Of a stretch of DNA of 23,321 nucleotides, positions 1-8,600 are shown piece by piece. Position 1 is the first letter of the stretch. Each line of letters starts with the position of its first letter. Source of the DNA: a virus. The stretch covers positions 1-23,321 of the IMG/VR virus record IMGVR_UViG_3300029319_000432; one strand, 5' to 3'. A program made the translations under genes and the position numbers. The notes under the pieces were generated by a model. The model did not search any database. It saw only the letters and a list, made by a program, of their open reading frames with translations, and was not told the origin of the DNA.

Positions 1-38
1 GCCTTAATTGCTTTCTCTTGGTGGGGTCTTAGTTGCAT
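1..38 (-). CDS. Start of a probable superfamily II helicase (partial)
   Basis: An ATG at 38-36 opens a frame that runs off the window edge and encodes MQLRPHQEKAIK. The 'LRPHQ..AI' pattern is the usual N-terminal Q-motif-like opening of superfamily II DNA helicases such as the UvsW/DEXD group. The gene lies just past a strong terminator that ends the structural block, so it probably begins a separate DNA-metabolism unit. No strong Shine-Dalgarno sequence is visible upstream. Only 12 residues can be read, so the family call is an inference from a short motif and UvsW cannot be told from other helicases. Confidence 0.5.
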   Translation of the reverse strand, partial: MQLRPHQEKAIK

Positions 39-65
39 CAAATAAATCTTAGATACACCTAGTAT

Positions 66-93
66 AACAAAAAAAGACCCCATGTGGGGTCTT
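66..93 (-). terminator. Rho-independent terminator ending the structural operon
   Basis: Read on the minus strand, AAGACCCC (93-86), loop ACAT, GGGGTCTT (81-74) form a perfect 8-bp GC-rich stem, followed directly by a T-run (75-69). This is a textbook intrinsic terminator about 85 bases after the stop of the 736-aa fibre gene and before the helicase start. Confidence 0.9.
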
Positions 94-99
94 GTGTGA

Positions 100-113
100 C
101 AGTTTGCTAACTG
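100..113 (-). other. Small hairpin in the 3' UTR
   Basis: CAGTT/AACTG gives a 5-bp stem with a 4-base loop just upstream (in the transcript) of the terminator. It has no T-run. It may protect the 3' end or be incidental. Confidence 0.4.
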
Positions 114-146
114 GTTCTTAATTTATCTTATAGTATCTCCGACAAC

Positions 147-161
147 CATACCAAAGGTATG
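147..161 (-). other. Small hairpin after the fibre stop codon
   Basis: CATACC-AAA-GGTATG is a perfect 6-bp stem with a 3-base loop, 16 bases past the stop codon of the 736-aa fibre gene. It lacks a downstream T-run, so it is not a terminator by itself. With the hairpin at 100-113 and the terminator it makes three successive stems in the 3' UTR. Confidence 0.45.
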
Positions 162-176
162 TATAAGTTTTAGAAT

Positions 177-2387
177 TTAGAAACAATCATTCCATGATGA
201 ACCATTCCAGACTTGAAGTTTATTTGTATTAGTATTATAGATGATAGCACCTGATGGCACAGCACCTCCTGTCCTAGAAGTCAATGAGTTTCTCTGAGCA
301 TTTGTTACTTTAGGTGGTAACATATAAGATAATGCAGCCCTTGAAGCATTGTCCGCAAAAATATCAACACAATTCGAGAAGTCAACAGCACATAATCCTG
401 TAGTAACTCCAACCACTAAACCATGAGCAAATCTCGCATCCCCATTTACATCTAGTTCAATATTAGGTGTGAGAATTGAAGTCATTATTCCAACCTTACC
501 ACCAGTATTAATAAAGAATCTTTCTGCTACATTACTATTGACAGTAAATTTATTACCACTTGCTGTTAATCCAATTCCAATACTGGTGCTTTCTAAATCT
601 TGTATTGTAGAAATTCCAACTGACTTGATATTACCAGTAACATTACCAGTTAAATTACTAATTGTTGCATCTTGAACTGTGAGAACACCATCAATAAATA
701 CAGCATTTGTAAATGTAGCAACACCAGTAATCTTTGAAGTACCTGCGACTGATAATTTATGTTGTGGTTGTGTGATACCAATACCTAAACTGCCTGTGCT
801 TGATAATGCCATCAACGGATTTGAATTACCTCTATGCCATACGAAACTACTAATTCCAGTAATAAAGTAGTTAAAGTTTCCATCGCCATGATTAATAATA
901 TCTAGTGCTTCCGAACCACTAAATGATGATGCACCACCACCGTATCGGATTTGTAGGTTATTATCTGCTACTGCTGGATTCTTTCCAATAACAATCGAAG
1001 ATGCTCCTGAAGAATCATGTATTTGTATATTCGCATTTGCTGTTGCAGTTCCAACTCCCAAACTAGTAGCAGTTGCAACACCAATACTCGAAACTGACGA
1101 AGTGACGATACCAACTAAATTTCCTGTGACGCTTCCTGTGACGCTTCCTGTTACTCCACCTACAAGAGAACCTGTAAATGTTGTAGCTGTTACAGCAGTT
1201 CCAGTTAAATTACCAGTGACATTACCTGTAACATTTCCTGTAAGAGGCCCTGCAAAACTCGTAGCAGTCATTGTTCCCCTGACTGTTGAGTTATGTTCTG
1301 TGTCTAGTACATTTGAGTTTGTCTGAACAGAATTACCCATCTTTGCATGATTAGAGCATTGATAATGTAAGACTATTGGTGTAGTATCAGTAACAACTAT
1401 CTCTGTGTATGCACCTGCCGAACCTTGAGTTCCAGCAACAGTCACACCTGTAGTATATGCAGTCGTTTTATCTACATCATAATAAAATCTAAGTGGATGT
1501 AGTGCATTAGTGCCATCTGACTGATCGAAACGATAGGTACGGCCTGGTGTGAGAGTTATAAATGGTGCTTCTACTCCATCAATCTTATATCCATTTGAAC
1601 TACCTGAACCATTGTATCTGTGTGCTGAAGTTTTGGATGCTACTGTCACAATAAATGTTGTTGTAGTTCCATGTATTGATCGGATAGTGCTATGACCTTT
1701 TAATGTTGCTGTCGTGAAATCAGTTACATTTAAGGTTGCGATAGTACCGATACCTGCTGAATTTATATTTCTGACTGTTATATCTGGTGTACCTGTCAAC
1801 CCCTGTGCGTTGGTTGCGACTGTTGCTGAAGCTGCTTGTGTTGCGTTTGATGCTGTTCCAGTTAAGTCTCCAGTTACATTTCCAGCTAAATTTCCTGAGA
1901 AAGTTGTTGCTGTGATTACACCTGACGCTACAACACCACCTGTTGTATTAAAACCGACTCCAATTCCATTACTTGGATTACCACCAATCTGAAGGCCATT
2001 CTCAGGATTTGTTGTTCCAATTCCAACATTGCCTTCAACATAAATTGGCGATGCACCTGCACCAACTACATTTACATTTTGCCATTGAGATGTTGGAAGA
2101 TTTGATAAAGTTGAACCATCCCCCTTGTAAGAAGATGCAGTTATGACACCACTCGTAGAATCAAATGTAATTGTCGATCCAATACTTACCTGAGTGAATG
2201 TAGATACACCACTTATTTCTAAATTATTTGCTGTAATTATCCCTATGACTTTTGCATTACCTCTTACATCAAGGCTCTCATCTGGGGATGTAGTTCCAAC
2301 CCCGACTCGATCTCCCTTTACTACGAGAGCTTCATCGTCTACTTGAACTCCATCTCTGAAATTAAAAGTCTTTCTTATATTAGACAT
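177..2387 (-). CDS. Tail fibre protein with embedded cupredoxin-like domain
   Basis: This 736-aa protein has the look of a trimeric phage fibre. It has repeated 'VGIGTTxPE' and 'VSGVSTF/ITGVATF' modules, long runs of short beta-repeats (GNVTGNVTGNLTG and VTGSVTGSVTGN, about residues 385-425), and a C-terminal 'GAIIYNT.TNKLQVWNGSSW' segment typical of fibre tips. Residues about 255-358 are different: a globular beta-rich insert with His297, Cys344, His347 and Met350 in the arrangement of type-1 copper (cupredoxin) ligands. It ends the structural block and is followed by a terminator. A late-promoter-like AATAAATA lies about 20 bases upstream of its ATG. It is probably a distal or accessory fibre. 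Which T4 fibre it replaces cannot be said. Confidence 0.8.
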   Translation of the reverse strand: MSNIRKTFNFRDGVQVDDEALVVKGDRVGVGTTSPDESLDVRGNAKVIGIITANNLEISGVSTFTQVSIGSTITFDSTSGVITASSYKGDGSTLSNLPTSQWQNVNVVGAGASPIYVEGNVGIGTTNPENGLQIGGNPSNGIGVGFNTTGGVVASGVITATTFSGNLAGNVTGDLTGTASNATQAASATVATNAQGLTGTPDITVRNINSAGIGTIATLNVTDFTTATLKGHSTIRSIHGTTTTFIVTVASKTSAHRYNGSGSSNGYKIDGVEAPFITLTPGRTYRFDQSDGTNALHPLRFYYDVDKTTAYTTGVTVAGTQGSAGAYTEIVVTDTTPIVLHYQCSNHAKMGNSVQTNSNVLDTEHNSTVRGTMTATSFAGPLTGNVTGNVTGNLTGTAVTATTFTGSLVGGVTGSVTGSVTGNLVGIVTSSVSSIGVATATSLGVGTATANANIQIHDSSGASSIVIGKNPAVADNNLQIRYGGGASSFSGSEALDIINHGDGNFNYFITGISSFVWHRGNSNPLMALSSTGSLGIGITQPQHKLSVAGTSKITGVATFTNAVFIDGVLTVQDATISNLTGNVTGNIKSVGISTIQDLESTSIGIGLTASGNKFTVNSNVAERFFINTGGKVGIMTSILTPNIELDVNGDARFAHGLVVGVTTGLCAVDFSNCVDIFADNASRAALSYMLPPKVTNAQRNSLTSRTGGAVPSGAIIYNTNTNKLQVWNGSSWNDCF
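1123..1146 (-). repeat. 12-bp tandem repeat inside the fibre gene
   Basis: On the plus strand CCTGTGACGCTT occurs twice in tandem (1123-1134, 1135-1146), followed by a diverged third start (CCTGTTAC). It encodes VTGS units of the fibre repeat. Related GNVTG units continue at about 1200-1245. Such repeats can expand or contract by slippage. Confidence 0.8.
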
Positions 2388-2406
2388 TTATCACGATATT
2401 TTTAGT

Positions 2407-2414
2407 TATTTATT
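2407..2414 (-). promoter_or_regulatory. T4-type late promoter candidate for the 736-aa fibre
   Basis: The minus strand reads AATAAATA (2414-2407), close to the T4 late -10 box TATAAATA, about 20 bases upstream of the fibre ATG. Its central TAA is the stop codon of the upstream oxygenase gene. Confidence 0.5.
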
Positions 2415-3039
2415 CACTTTCTTTATTACCAAAAAAACTCGTAATGGCATATCTCCCAAATCCATCATAGTAATCTGAATCTTTAATACTTACCTTAGTC
2501 ACTCCATGCTCAACCCATGCTGGCATTATAATTATAGAGTTGTTATCGCAACTAAACGAGTAATTATATTTAGGGAAGAATAATTCACCTCCTTCAAATC
2601 TTTTTGGTTCACGATAGAAGTAGGAAAAAGCAAGAAAATCAAAAAAATTATCTGTATGAGGCTCATAGAAATCACCATCATGATAGTATCTTACTTTTGT
2701 ATGGTCGTAATTAGATTGCATAGAGTGTAAACAACAATCATGCAATTTTGAGAATGGTTCTAATACCTGTGGTTCAAATACCTTACGATTAACTGTAAGA
2801 ATATTTGATAACTTTCTAAATTTTTTAGGATAAACAACATCAAGATAAATCGCTTTAGCATTTGTTTTATCAACAACTCCAAGATATTCTTTTACATCTA
2901 ATAACTTATCAGGTTTTGTGTAAAAATCTAGTTCCTCCCATATAAGTTTAAGTTCCTCATCATTATAAAAATTGTGAAGAATTAAATGGGGAAATGGTGT
3001 CTCGTATGCGTCTGCCTGTATTTGTTCTGTCATTTCCAA
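2410..3039 (-). CDS. 2-oxoglutarate/Fe(II)-dependent oxygenase
   Basis: This 209-aa protein has the prolyl-4-hydroxylase-like double-stranded beta-helix signature: the HxD iron motif at His128-x-Asp130 ('EPHTD'), 'EGGELFFP' at 149-156, the distal iron ligand His178 ('WVEHGV'), and Arg196 ('GRYAITSFF') positioned to bind the 2-oxoglutarate carboxylate. The enzyme should couple oxidative decarboxylation of 2-oxoglutarate to hydroxylation of a protein or small-molecule substrate. The substrate is unknown. It differs clearly from the other two oxygenases here, which use HxE and Lys. Its start overlaps the preceding 60-aa ORF by 10 bases, which implies coupled translation. Its stop codon lies within a late-promoter motif. 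Confidence 0.88.
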   Translation of the reverse strand: MEMTEQIQADAYETPFPHLILHNFYNDEELKLIWEELDFYTKPDKLLDVKEYLGVVDKTNAKAIYLDVVYPKKFRKLSNILTVNRKVFEPQVLEPFSKLHDCCLHSMQSNYDHTKVRYYHDGDFYEPHTDNFFDFLAFSYFYREPKRFEGGELFFPKYNYSFSCDNNSIIIMPAWVEHGVTKVSIKDSDYYDGFGRYAITSFFGNKESE

Positions 3040-3212
3040 TCAGGTGTTTCAGGATAATTTTCTTGAATATATTTGTTTACTTTGTGGAAACTCTCTTCCA
3101 TCCAATCTTCATATACAACAACACCATGTGGTATATGTTTCATGTCTTTGTACATTCTTTTTGTGTGTAAGATTCCTCTTAACAGTATGAGTTCATTACG
3201 ATTAATTTTCAT
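3030..3212 (-). CDS. Small hypothetical protein (60 aa)
   Basis: I do not recognise this protein. It is a mixed-charge, probably helical 60-residue protein with a Trp/Pro-containing C-terminus (ENYPETPDWK). No membrane segment or cysteine motif is visible. Its ATG directly abuts the TAA of the upstream 159-aa gene, and its 3' end overlaps the oxygenase gene by 10 bases. This tight packing supports it being a real gene and possibly working with that oxygenase. Confidence 0.6.
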   Translation of the reverse strand: MKINRNELILLRGILHTKRMYKDMKHIPHGVVVYEDWMEESFHKVNKYIQENYPETPDWK

Positions 3213-3692
3213 TTAAACAAAATTTTTCTTAGTAAACATTCCAAGTAATCCGTCATTTAATTCAACTTTATATTCTTTTGGTTGAAGTAGTGCATAGTCC
3301 ATTCTTTGCATTTCAATTCCATTTACAACTGGACTTCCATTAAAACATATGAGATAACTTTTTGAATCTCCAAAAAATGATTCTTTAATTAACTTGCCAT
3401 CCCAATCCTGACCAACTTTGAGTGGATTAAATCCATATAAATGAAATGGTTTTTCTGAAATATAAAGTCTATAACCTCCCATAAATGCTTTCTCGTCAAT
3501 GAAATTATTACCATCTGCATCCATTTCAATGTAATCTGTCTCAAAGGGTCTACACAACTTCCCCTTACCCTTTATTGCAATGTGATAGAGAGTGGTATTC
3601 TCTGCACCCTCTATACCAGCCTCTGCTCTATCTCCAATGACACCACAAATAGAGAACTCCTCACATTGTTTAAAAAATCTTTTGTAGGTCAT
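3213..3692 (-). CDS. Hypothetical protein, possibly cupin-like (159 aa)
   Basis: The function is not recognised. The protein is rich in alternating hydrophobic residues, as expected for a beta-sandwich or barrel. The last third ('SYLICFNGSPVVNG' through 'DYALLQPKEYKVEL') resembles the end of a cupin or HutD-like barrel, but no HxH metal motif is visible, so this is only a fold guess. The N-terminus has two cysteines (Cys10, Cys16). The ATG overlaps the stop of the upstream 115-aa gene by 4 bases, and its own stop abuts the next ATG, so it belongs to a coupled cassette between two 2OG oxygenases. Confidence 0.6.
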   Translation of the reverse strand: MTYKRFFKQCEEFSICGVIGDRAEAGIEGAENTTLYHIAIKGKGKLCRPFETDYIEMDADGNNFIDEKAFMGGYRLYISEKPFHLYGFNPLKVGQDWDGKLIKESFFGDSKSYLICFNGSPVVNGIEMQRMDYALLQPKEYKVELNDGLLGMFTKKNFV

Positions 3693-4036
3693 AATTCAAT
3701 CCTCCTCATCTTTAATGGGAATCTTTTTCTTCTAATATATTTACCCTCAACAACCTTATCAATTAAATCTCGTACATCAAATTTATCATCTATTTTTGTT
3801 GGTATATTTTCTGTAATTGTATCTAATTTATCTTCTTGCTCCTCAACTAATCTTAAACCATACTGTCTTATTAAACTGTCCGAAAAAGTAAAGTAATCAT
3901 AGGTGTCAAGATTTTTTAAATCAATCGCATATGATCTATACTCATCTATTGGTTTTCTAGATTTTTCATAACAAAATTTAACTGATATGGACTGTGCTTC
4001 CTCATCATATCTAACAATTTTAAAAATTATTTTCAC
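3689..4036 (-). CDS. Hypothetical protein (115 aa)
   Basis: The function is not recognised. The N-terminal half looks like a small beta-rich domain (MKIIFKIVRYDEE...ISVKFCYEK). The C-terminal half is charged and helical and ends in a basic stretch (KYIRRKRFPLKMRR). The start overlaps the end of the upstream 2OG oxygenase by 17 bases and the end overlaps the next gene by 4 bases. Its place among fibre genes makes a fibre-assembly role possible, but no chaperone motif is visible. Confidence 0.6.
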   Translation of the reverse strand: MKIIFKIVRYDEEAQSISVKFCYEKSRKPIDEYRSYAIDLKNLDTYDYFTFSDSLIRQYGLRLVEEQEDKLDTITENIPTKIDDKFDVRDLIDKVVEGKYIRRKRFPLKMRRIEL

Positions 4037-4598
4037 CTTGAATCACCCCCCATGATGTTGCAATATATTTAGTGCCACCAAGTGGTGGATTACCTCTGTG
4101 TGTATGTGTAAATGAGGCTGGAAATATCAGAACATCCCCTGCCACTGCTTCCTCTCTTCTCTGTTGATATAAAAATTCTGTCTCACCTCCATCAAAATCA
4201 TCATTCAAATAAACTTGAACAACAAACTGTCTGCGTGATACTTCTAATGCACCATTCTCATAATGCCACGCATGAAATCCTCCACCAGCCGGTATCTCTT
4301 TTAATTTAATATCATGCAGTAAAAATTTTCGTAAACCTAGCACTCCAAATGCCTGTAGATATTCATCCACACAAGGTTTAAGTTTAGGAAAAATATCCTC
4401 TGCAAGTCTGCTTGATGAAGAGAAATCATACTCATGTGTGATATTTACTGTCTTATGATCTTCCCTTGCTAATTTATTTTTATCATAGTAGAGTAGGTGA
4501 TTTTTTTCAAAAAAATGTATTCCCTCTATTATTCTCGTACAATCCTCTTTTGAGAAAGCACCACTATATCTTCTTATTAAATCAGTCTCAAATGCCAT
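4020..4598 (-). CDS. 2-oxoglutarate/Fe(II)-dependent oxygenase (HxE type)
   Basis: This 192-aa prolyl-hydroxylase-like enzyme has candidate iron ligands His112-x-Glu114 ('HAWHYE') and His165 or His167 ('FTHTHRGNPP'), 'GGETEFLYQ' at 137-145, and Lys177 ('KYIATSW'), probably binding 2-oxoglutarate. It is a clear paralogue of the oxygenase at 12307-12894, with ligands at identical residue numbers and the shared strings GGETEFLYQ and HRGNPP. It lies directly after the glycine-rich adhesin candidate (22-base gap) and overlaps the next small gene. The substrate is unknown; modification of a fibre protein or of a host protein or metabolite is possible. Confidence 0.87.
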   Translation of the reverse strand: MAFETDLIRRYSGAFSKEDCTRIIEGIHFFEKNHLLYYDKNKLAREDHKTVNITHEYDFSSSSRLAEDIFPKLKPCVDEYLQAFGVLGLRKFLLHDIKLKEIPAGGGFHAWHYENGALEVSRRQFVVQVYLNDDFDGGETEFLYQQRREEAVAGDVLIFPASFTHTHRGNPPLGGTKYIATSWGVIQGENNF

Positions 4599-4620
4599 AT
4601 AATAAAATCTAGTACTTTAA

Positions 4621-5676
4621 TTATAGCACAGTCGTTGCGTTTTGCACACCATTAATACTTCCGTTGTTTGTTACATTGACAGTGAATCCTGTATTTCTTC
4701 TTATCGCTGCACCAGCAGACCCTCCAGCCGCACCCTGATAAGTTGATCCCTCACCACCAGTTCCTGTAACTCCTGTCCCTGCTGCTTGTGTTGCTTCACC
4801 ACCTGCACCACCTGCACCAGAGATCGCCTCTCCATCATTATTTCGACCACTACCACCTGCTCCTCCTTCACTTATAGTACCTGCGTTTCCTGGCTGTCCA
4901 TTAAGATTTGCGTTGATACCTCCACCACCACCATCACCGGCTGGAATACCTGCACCACCTCCTCCTCCACCACCAGAGGAAGTTCTTGTTGCTTCTTTAT
5001 CGGTGTCGTATGCACCACCGCCACCACCACCGCCACCAAATCCTGCTGTGATGACACCACCTGATGCTACATTAACTGTGGTAGGACTATATTGAATACC
5101 TAATCCTGATGTACCAGACCCCCCTGCAACAGCAGCACCAGGCCCATCAGAGCCTCTACCACCATCGCCACCAGCACCACCGATTCTACCTGAACCACCT
5201 ACATCAACCTGTAGTGTTGTTGATGAATCCCATGATCCAGTTCTTAATGCACAATGTTCAACTCTTGTTTTTTCTGATCCGATCTGTTGATTGACATGAA
5301 TATGTACTTTTGTTCCTGATGAATTGCTTGGTCTTGTTCTATAATTACCTATAACATTTACATCCCCAGATGAGTTAGAATTATATCTGTCTTTCGCTAC
5401 TAATCTACTACCACCTTTACCAGAACCATAAAAATTTACCACCTGTTGCAATCTAGTGCTACGAAAATCAGATATTTTGATCTGTCCTGATGTCGGAACT
5501 GAACCACCAGTTTGTGCATCAATTGAATTGAACTGCAATGTACCAAAAGATACGGGAAAGTTACCCTGCCCGTTGGTAGTGCGATAGTCTCCTAACTTTG
5601 TTGATGATCCATTAGTAAAACCAAACTCATTGGCTATATCTCCGAGTGATATTTGTCCTGATGATGGTAGTGCCAT
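4621..5676 (-). CDS. Glycine-rich tail-fibre tip / adhesin candidate
   Basis: This 351-aa protein starts with a small domain carrying two related motifs (PSSGQISLGDIA at 4-15 and PTSGQIKISDF at 61-71), a common opening in marine phage fibre-associated proteins. After a beta-rich middle, residues about 155-330 are dominated by glycine runs (up to GGGGGGGG) in repeated GGxGG(A/D)GG units. This composition resembles the polyglycine-II adhesin of the T-even gp38 type, in which packed glycine helices display variable receptor-binding loops. The gene begins with a TAATG overlap on the stop of the giant fibre gene, the same order as gp37-gp38 in T2-like phages. The adhesin role is inferred. It could instead be an independent fibre. 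Confidence 0.75.
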   Translation of the reverse strand: MALPSSGQISLGDIANEFGFTNGSSTKLGDYRTTNGQGNFPVSFGTLQFNSIDAQTGGSVPTSGQIKISDFRSTRLQQVVNFYGSGKGGSRLVAKDRYNSNSSGDVNVIGNYRTRPSNSSGTKVHIHVNQQIGSEKTRVEHCALRTGSWDSSTTLQVDVGGSGRIGGAGGDGGRGSDGPGAAVAGGSGTSGLGIQYSPTTVNVASGGVITAGFGGGGGGGGAYDTDKEATRTSSGGGGGGGAGIPAGDGGGGGINANLNGQPGNAGTISEGGAGGSGRNNDGEAISGAGGAGGEATQAAGTGVTGTGGEGSTYQGAAGGSAGAAIRRNTGFTVNVTNNGSINGVQNATTVL

Positions 5677-8600
5677 TACTTTTTAAGTTCGTTAATTTCT
5701 GATTTAAGTTCTTTAATCGCTTCAATTAAAACTGGTATCAGTCTATCGTAGCGAACACCAATCGTTCCATCTCCTCTTGTCTTGGTGAGGCCAGGTAATT
5801 TTAATTTCTCGACCTCTTGTGCGATAATTCCAGTATCACCACCTTCAAGTCCCCAGACTCCAGCATTTGATTTCCAATCGAATGTGTTACCTGTAAGAGA
5901 ACTGACCATATCTAGAGCATTATCAATCGGTGATACATTTTCTTTCATTGTCAAGTCAGAAGAACTAAATGCGATAACATCACCTGTGAAGGTTCCTGAC
6001 CCTGCTACAGATAGATTATCATTGACCTGAGTTGTACCAGATGCAGAATCCAATATAAGATTTCCAGTTATTGTATCAATCTCATTATTATCAGATCCAA
6101 ATGCGATCCTTACATTACCAAAAATACCACTCGCTGCAATGATATCACCAGTGAATGTTACAGTAGAACCATTCACATCCCCAGTAATATTGAGATCACC
6201 CGTAACATTTAAGTTATCATCTACTGTTACCGTACCGCCAGAGGAGTCAATTGTAAGATTACCCGATAAGGTATCTATCTCATTACCATCAATTCTTACA
6301 TTATCAATCTCTGCTCTCACATTAACATCTAGAATGTCATCAACTGTAACTGTTCCACTCGCTGAGTCAAGTGTAAGACCACCAGTTGAAGTATCAATCT
6401 CATTATCATTTGTGACACCAATTCGTATGTTACCATTTGTAGCACCATTTGAACTAAAGTCTCCACTTACAACAACATTATCTTGAATTGTTGTTGTGCC
6501 ACCTGCTGAATCAATAATGATGTTGCTGTTACCAGTGGTTCCAAGCATATTTGCTGTGGTGATTCCAACTTTAAATGCACCTATTTCAGCACCACCGTCA
6601 ATATCCATCAAACCTGTAAATGTTGATAGACCTGTGACTTTTAAGTTGTTTACTGTTGTGATACCTAACACATTTAAGTTTTCACCAACATTTAAGTTTT
6701 TCTCAATACCAATACCACCATCTGTAATTAGTGATCCTGTGTCACGACTATGTGAATTGGTTTTATTTGTTATCTCAAATGTACCATTAAGTTTGATAAG
6801 TTGATTGACTGTTAATGCTGCATTGACCTTAACGACCTCGTTAAATGTTACAGGCCCATCAAACTGTGTAAGAATGGTTCTTGACTTACCACCCTCAACA
6901 ACTAATCTTTCCTTGACGATTACTTCATCAAATATAACTGATAGTCTTGATGGATCTTCACCTGTGACTGTTGGGATAGGAGCATCGAATGTTCTCTCCT
7001 GACCAGTTGCAGAACTAACTCTCTTGTTACCAATGAAGAAGTCACCTCTGTTGTTCATACCTGTGTAAACAACAGTACCACATGATCTCTCTTGTGACTG
7101 TGTTAGGAACTCTTCCCTTTCAGTTAGTGTTCTGACCTGAACCTGTGGTAGTGCAGTTGAGTAGTTACCTGGCCCGAATCCAAGATATTCAAATGTATGA
7201 CCAGATGCACGAATAATAGATGGTCGTCTAAATTCGATTGGTATTGGTTTGATTTTCTTAACCAACTCACCTGAAGAATGACTCTCCTGAATCGTACCTA
7301 ATGCTCCACGAATAACTGTTAGTTCATTGCTACCTGAACCACTAATGGATGCAGACTTAACTCTCATTATTTCATCACCAACTTGTAGGTATGAACCTAA
7401 ATCAAATCTACTTGTTGTTCCAATACCTGCATTTGGTAAAGATATCTCTAAAGATGATCCTGTAGTAACATCTGCACCTAAATTAAATGTTTCGTTATCG
7501 TAGAATGTAAGACCCCTTGAACCAATGTTCTCATTTTCCTTGTCAGATGTAGGAGTTGCGGGAGCCATTCCATTTGGAAGAACTGTTGTTGGGGATGCTA
7601 ACTGAACAGTCGTAGTTGCTGAGAAAGTGTTTACACCAACTACTGTCTTAACAAAGAAGTTACCTAAATTATTGTTATTATTATCTAATACTCTAAACTG
7701 ACTACCAGCAACAAATCCATGACTCTTAGTAAATGTAAATGTTGATATACCAGTAGTAGCATCTACCGTTGATACACCCGATATGGTGGATTTAGGCCCT
7801 TGATTAATTGCAAATTGTCCAGTAATAATATCAGGATCACCAGTCGTAACAGCGATTGACACAGAAGTTGTTGATCTGACTGATGAAATCGCTACTATAT
7901 TATCTGTAACTGTTCCAACACCAGTGATTTGAAGTGAATCTCCTACATTTGTGCTTATACCTGTAACACCTATTACTACTTTAGCACCTGACCCACCTGT
8001 GAATGAGTTATCTATATCTAGAGTTTCTGTTCCCGTGAATCCAGAACCACCCTCAATAATCTCGACAGCTGAAACTGCGTTACTTGATACGACAACTTTC
8101 GCTGTTGCACCATCCCAAGTAGTGGTTCCTTCGTTTAATAGTTTGACATTATGATAAGTGCCATTTGTCAAACCTGATCCACCAACAATTGAAGCAACTT
8201 TTACAATACTGCCAAATCCATGTGGTCTATCAAATGTGATAGTTGTATGACCAACACCCATAGCACCACCAGTGCTGACCCCAGATATAATTTTTGCATA
8301 TCCAAAGTCTTTAACAATTTTATCAGTAGTCTCTCTAGTGATACTCTTTCTTTGATCATTTGTTGATACATCACCGATAGGAGCTCTCTTTGCAAAAGAT
8401 GCAGCAGATGGTGGGTTTGAATGATTATTATCTCGATCTAATTGTGGATACAAGTCAACAACATTTTGTCCGTACTTAACACCTGTGAACTCTGTAGGTA
8501 TTTCATTGTCAGCATGAAGAACAAATAAATGGTAGATACCATCCTGTACATTCTTAATGTAAGAACTTATAGTCTCATTTCGATAGATGTAGAAATTACT

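Noticed and set aside
1102-1260. Possible CRISPR-like array because of short regular repeats
   Set aside because: Units are 12-15 bp, contiguous, in frame with the fibre protein (VTGS/GNVTG) and have no unique spacers.
469-2000. Several 60-90-codon plus-strand frames across the 736-aa fibre gene
   Set aside because: Their Pro/Val/Leu-rich translations mirror the Gly/Thr/Asn-rich fibre repeats on the other strand; no promoter or RBS supports them.
3213-3692. Assignment of the 159-aa protein as a cupin enzyme
   Set aside because: Only a general beta-barrel-like pattern is visible and the metal-binding HxH motif is missing, so it was left as hypothetical.
4020-4036. 17-base overlap of two genes as a possible programmed frameshift
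   Set aside because: No slippery heptamer is visible in the overlap and the downstream ORF has its own ATG; ordinary overlapping genes are sufficient.
4786-5095. Plus-strand open frames rich in Pro, Thr/Cys or Ser opposite the glycine-rich gene
   Set aside because: They are antisense reflections of GGN/GGT glycine codons; no RBS, no family resemblance, and all convincing genes are on the minus strand.
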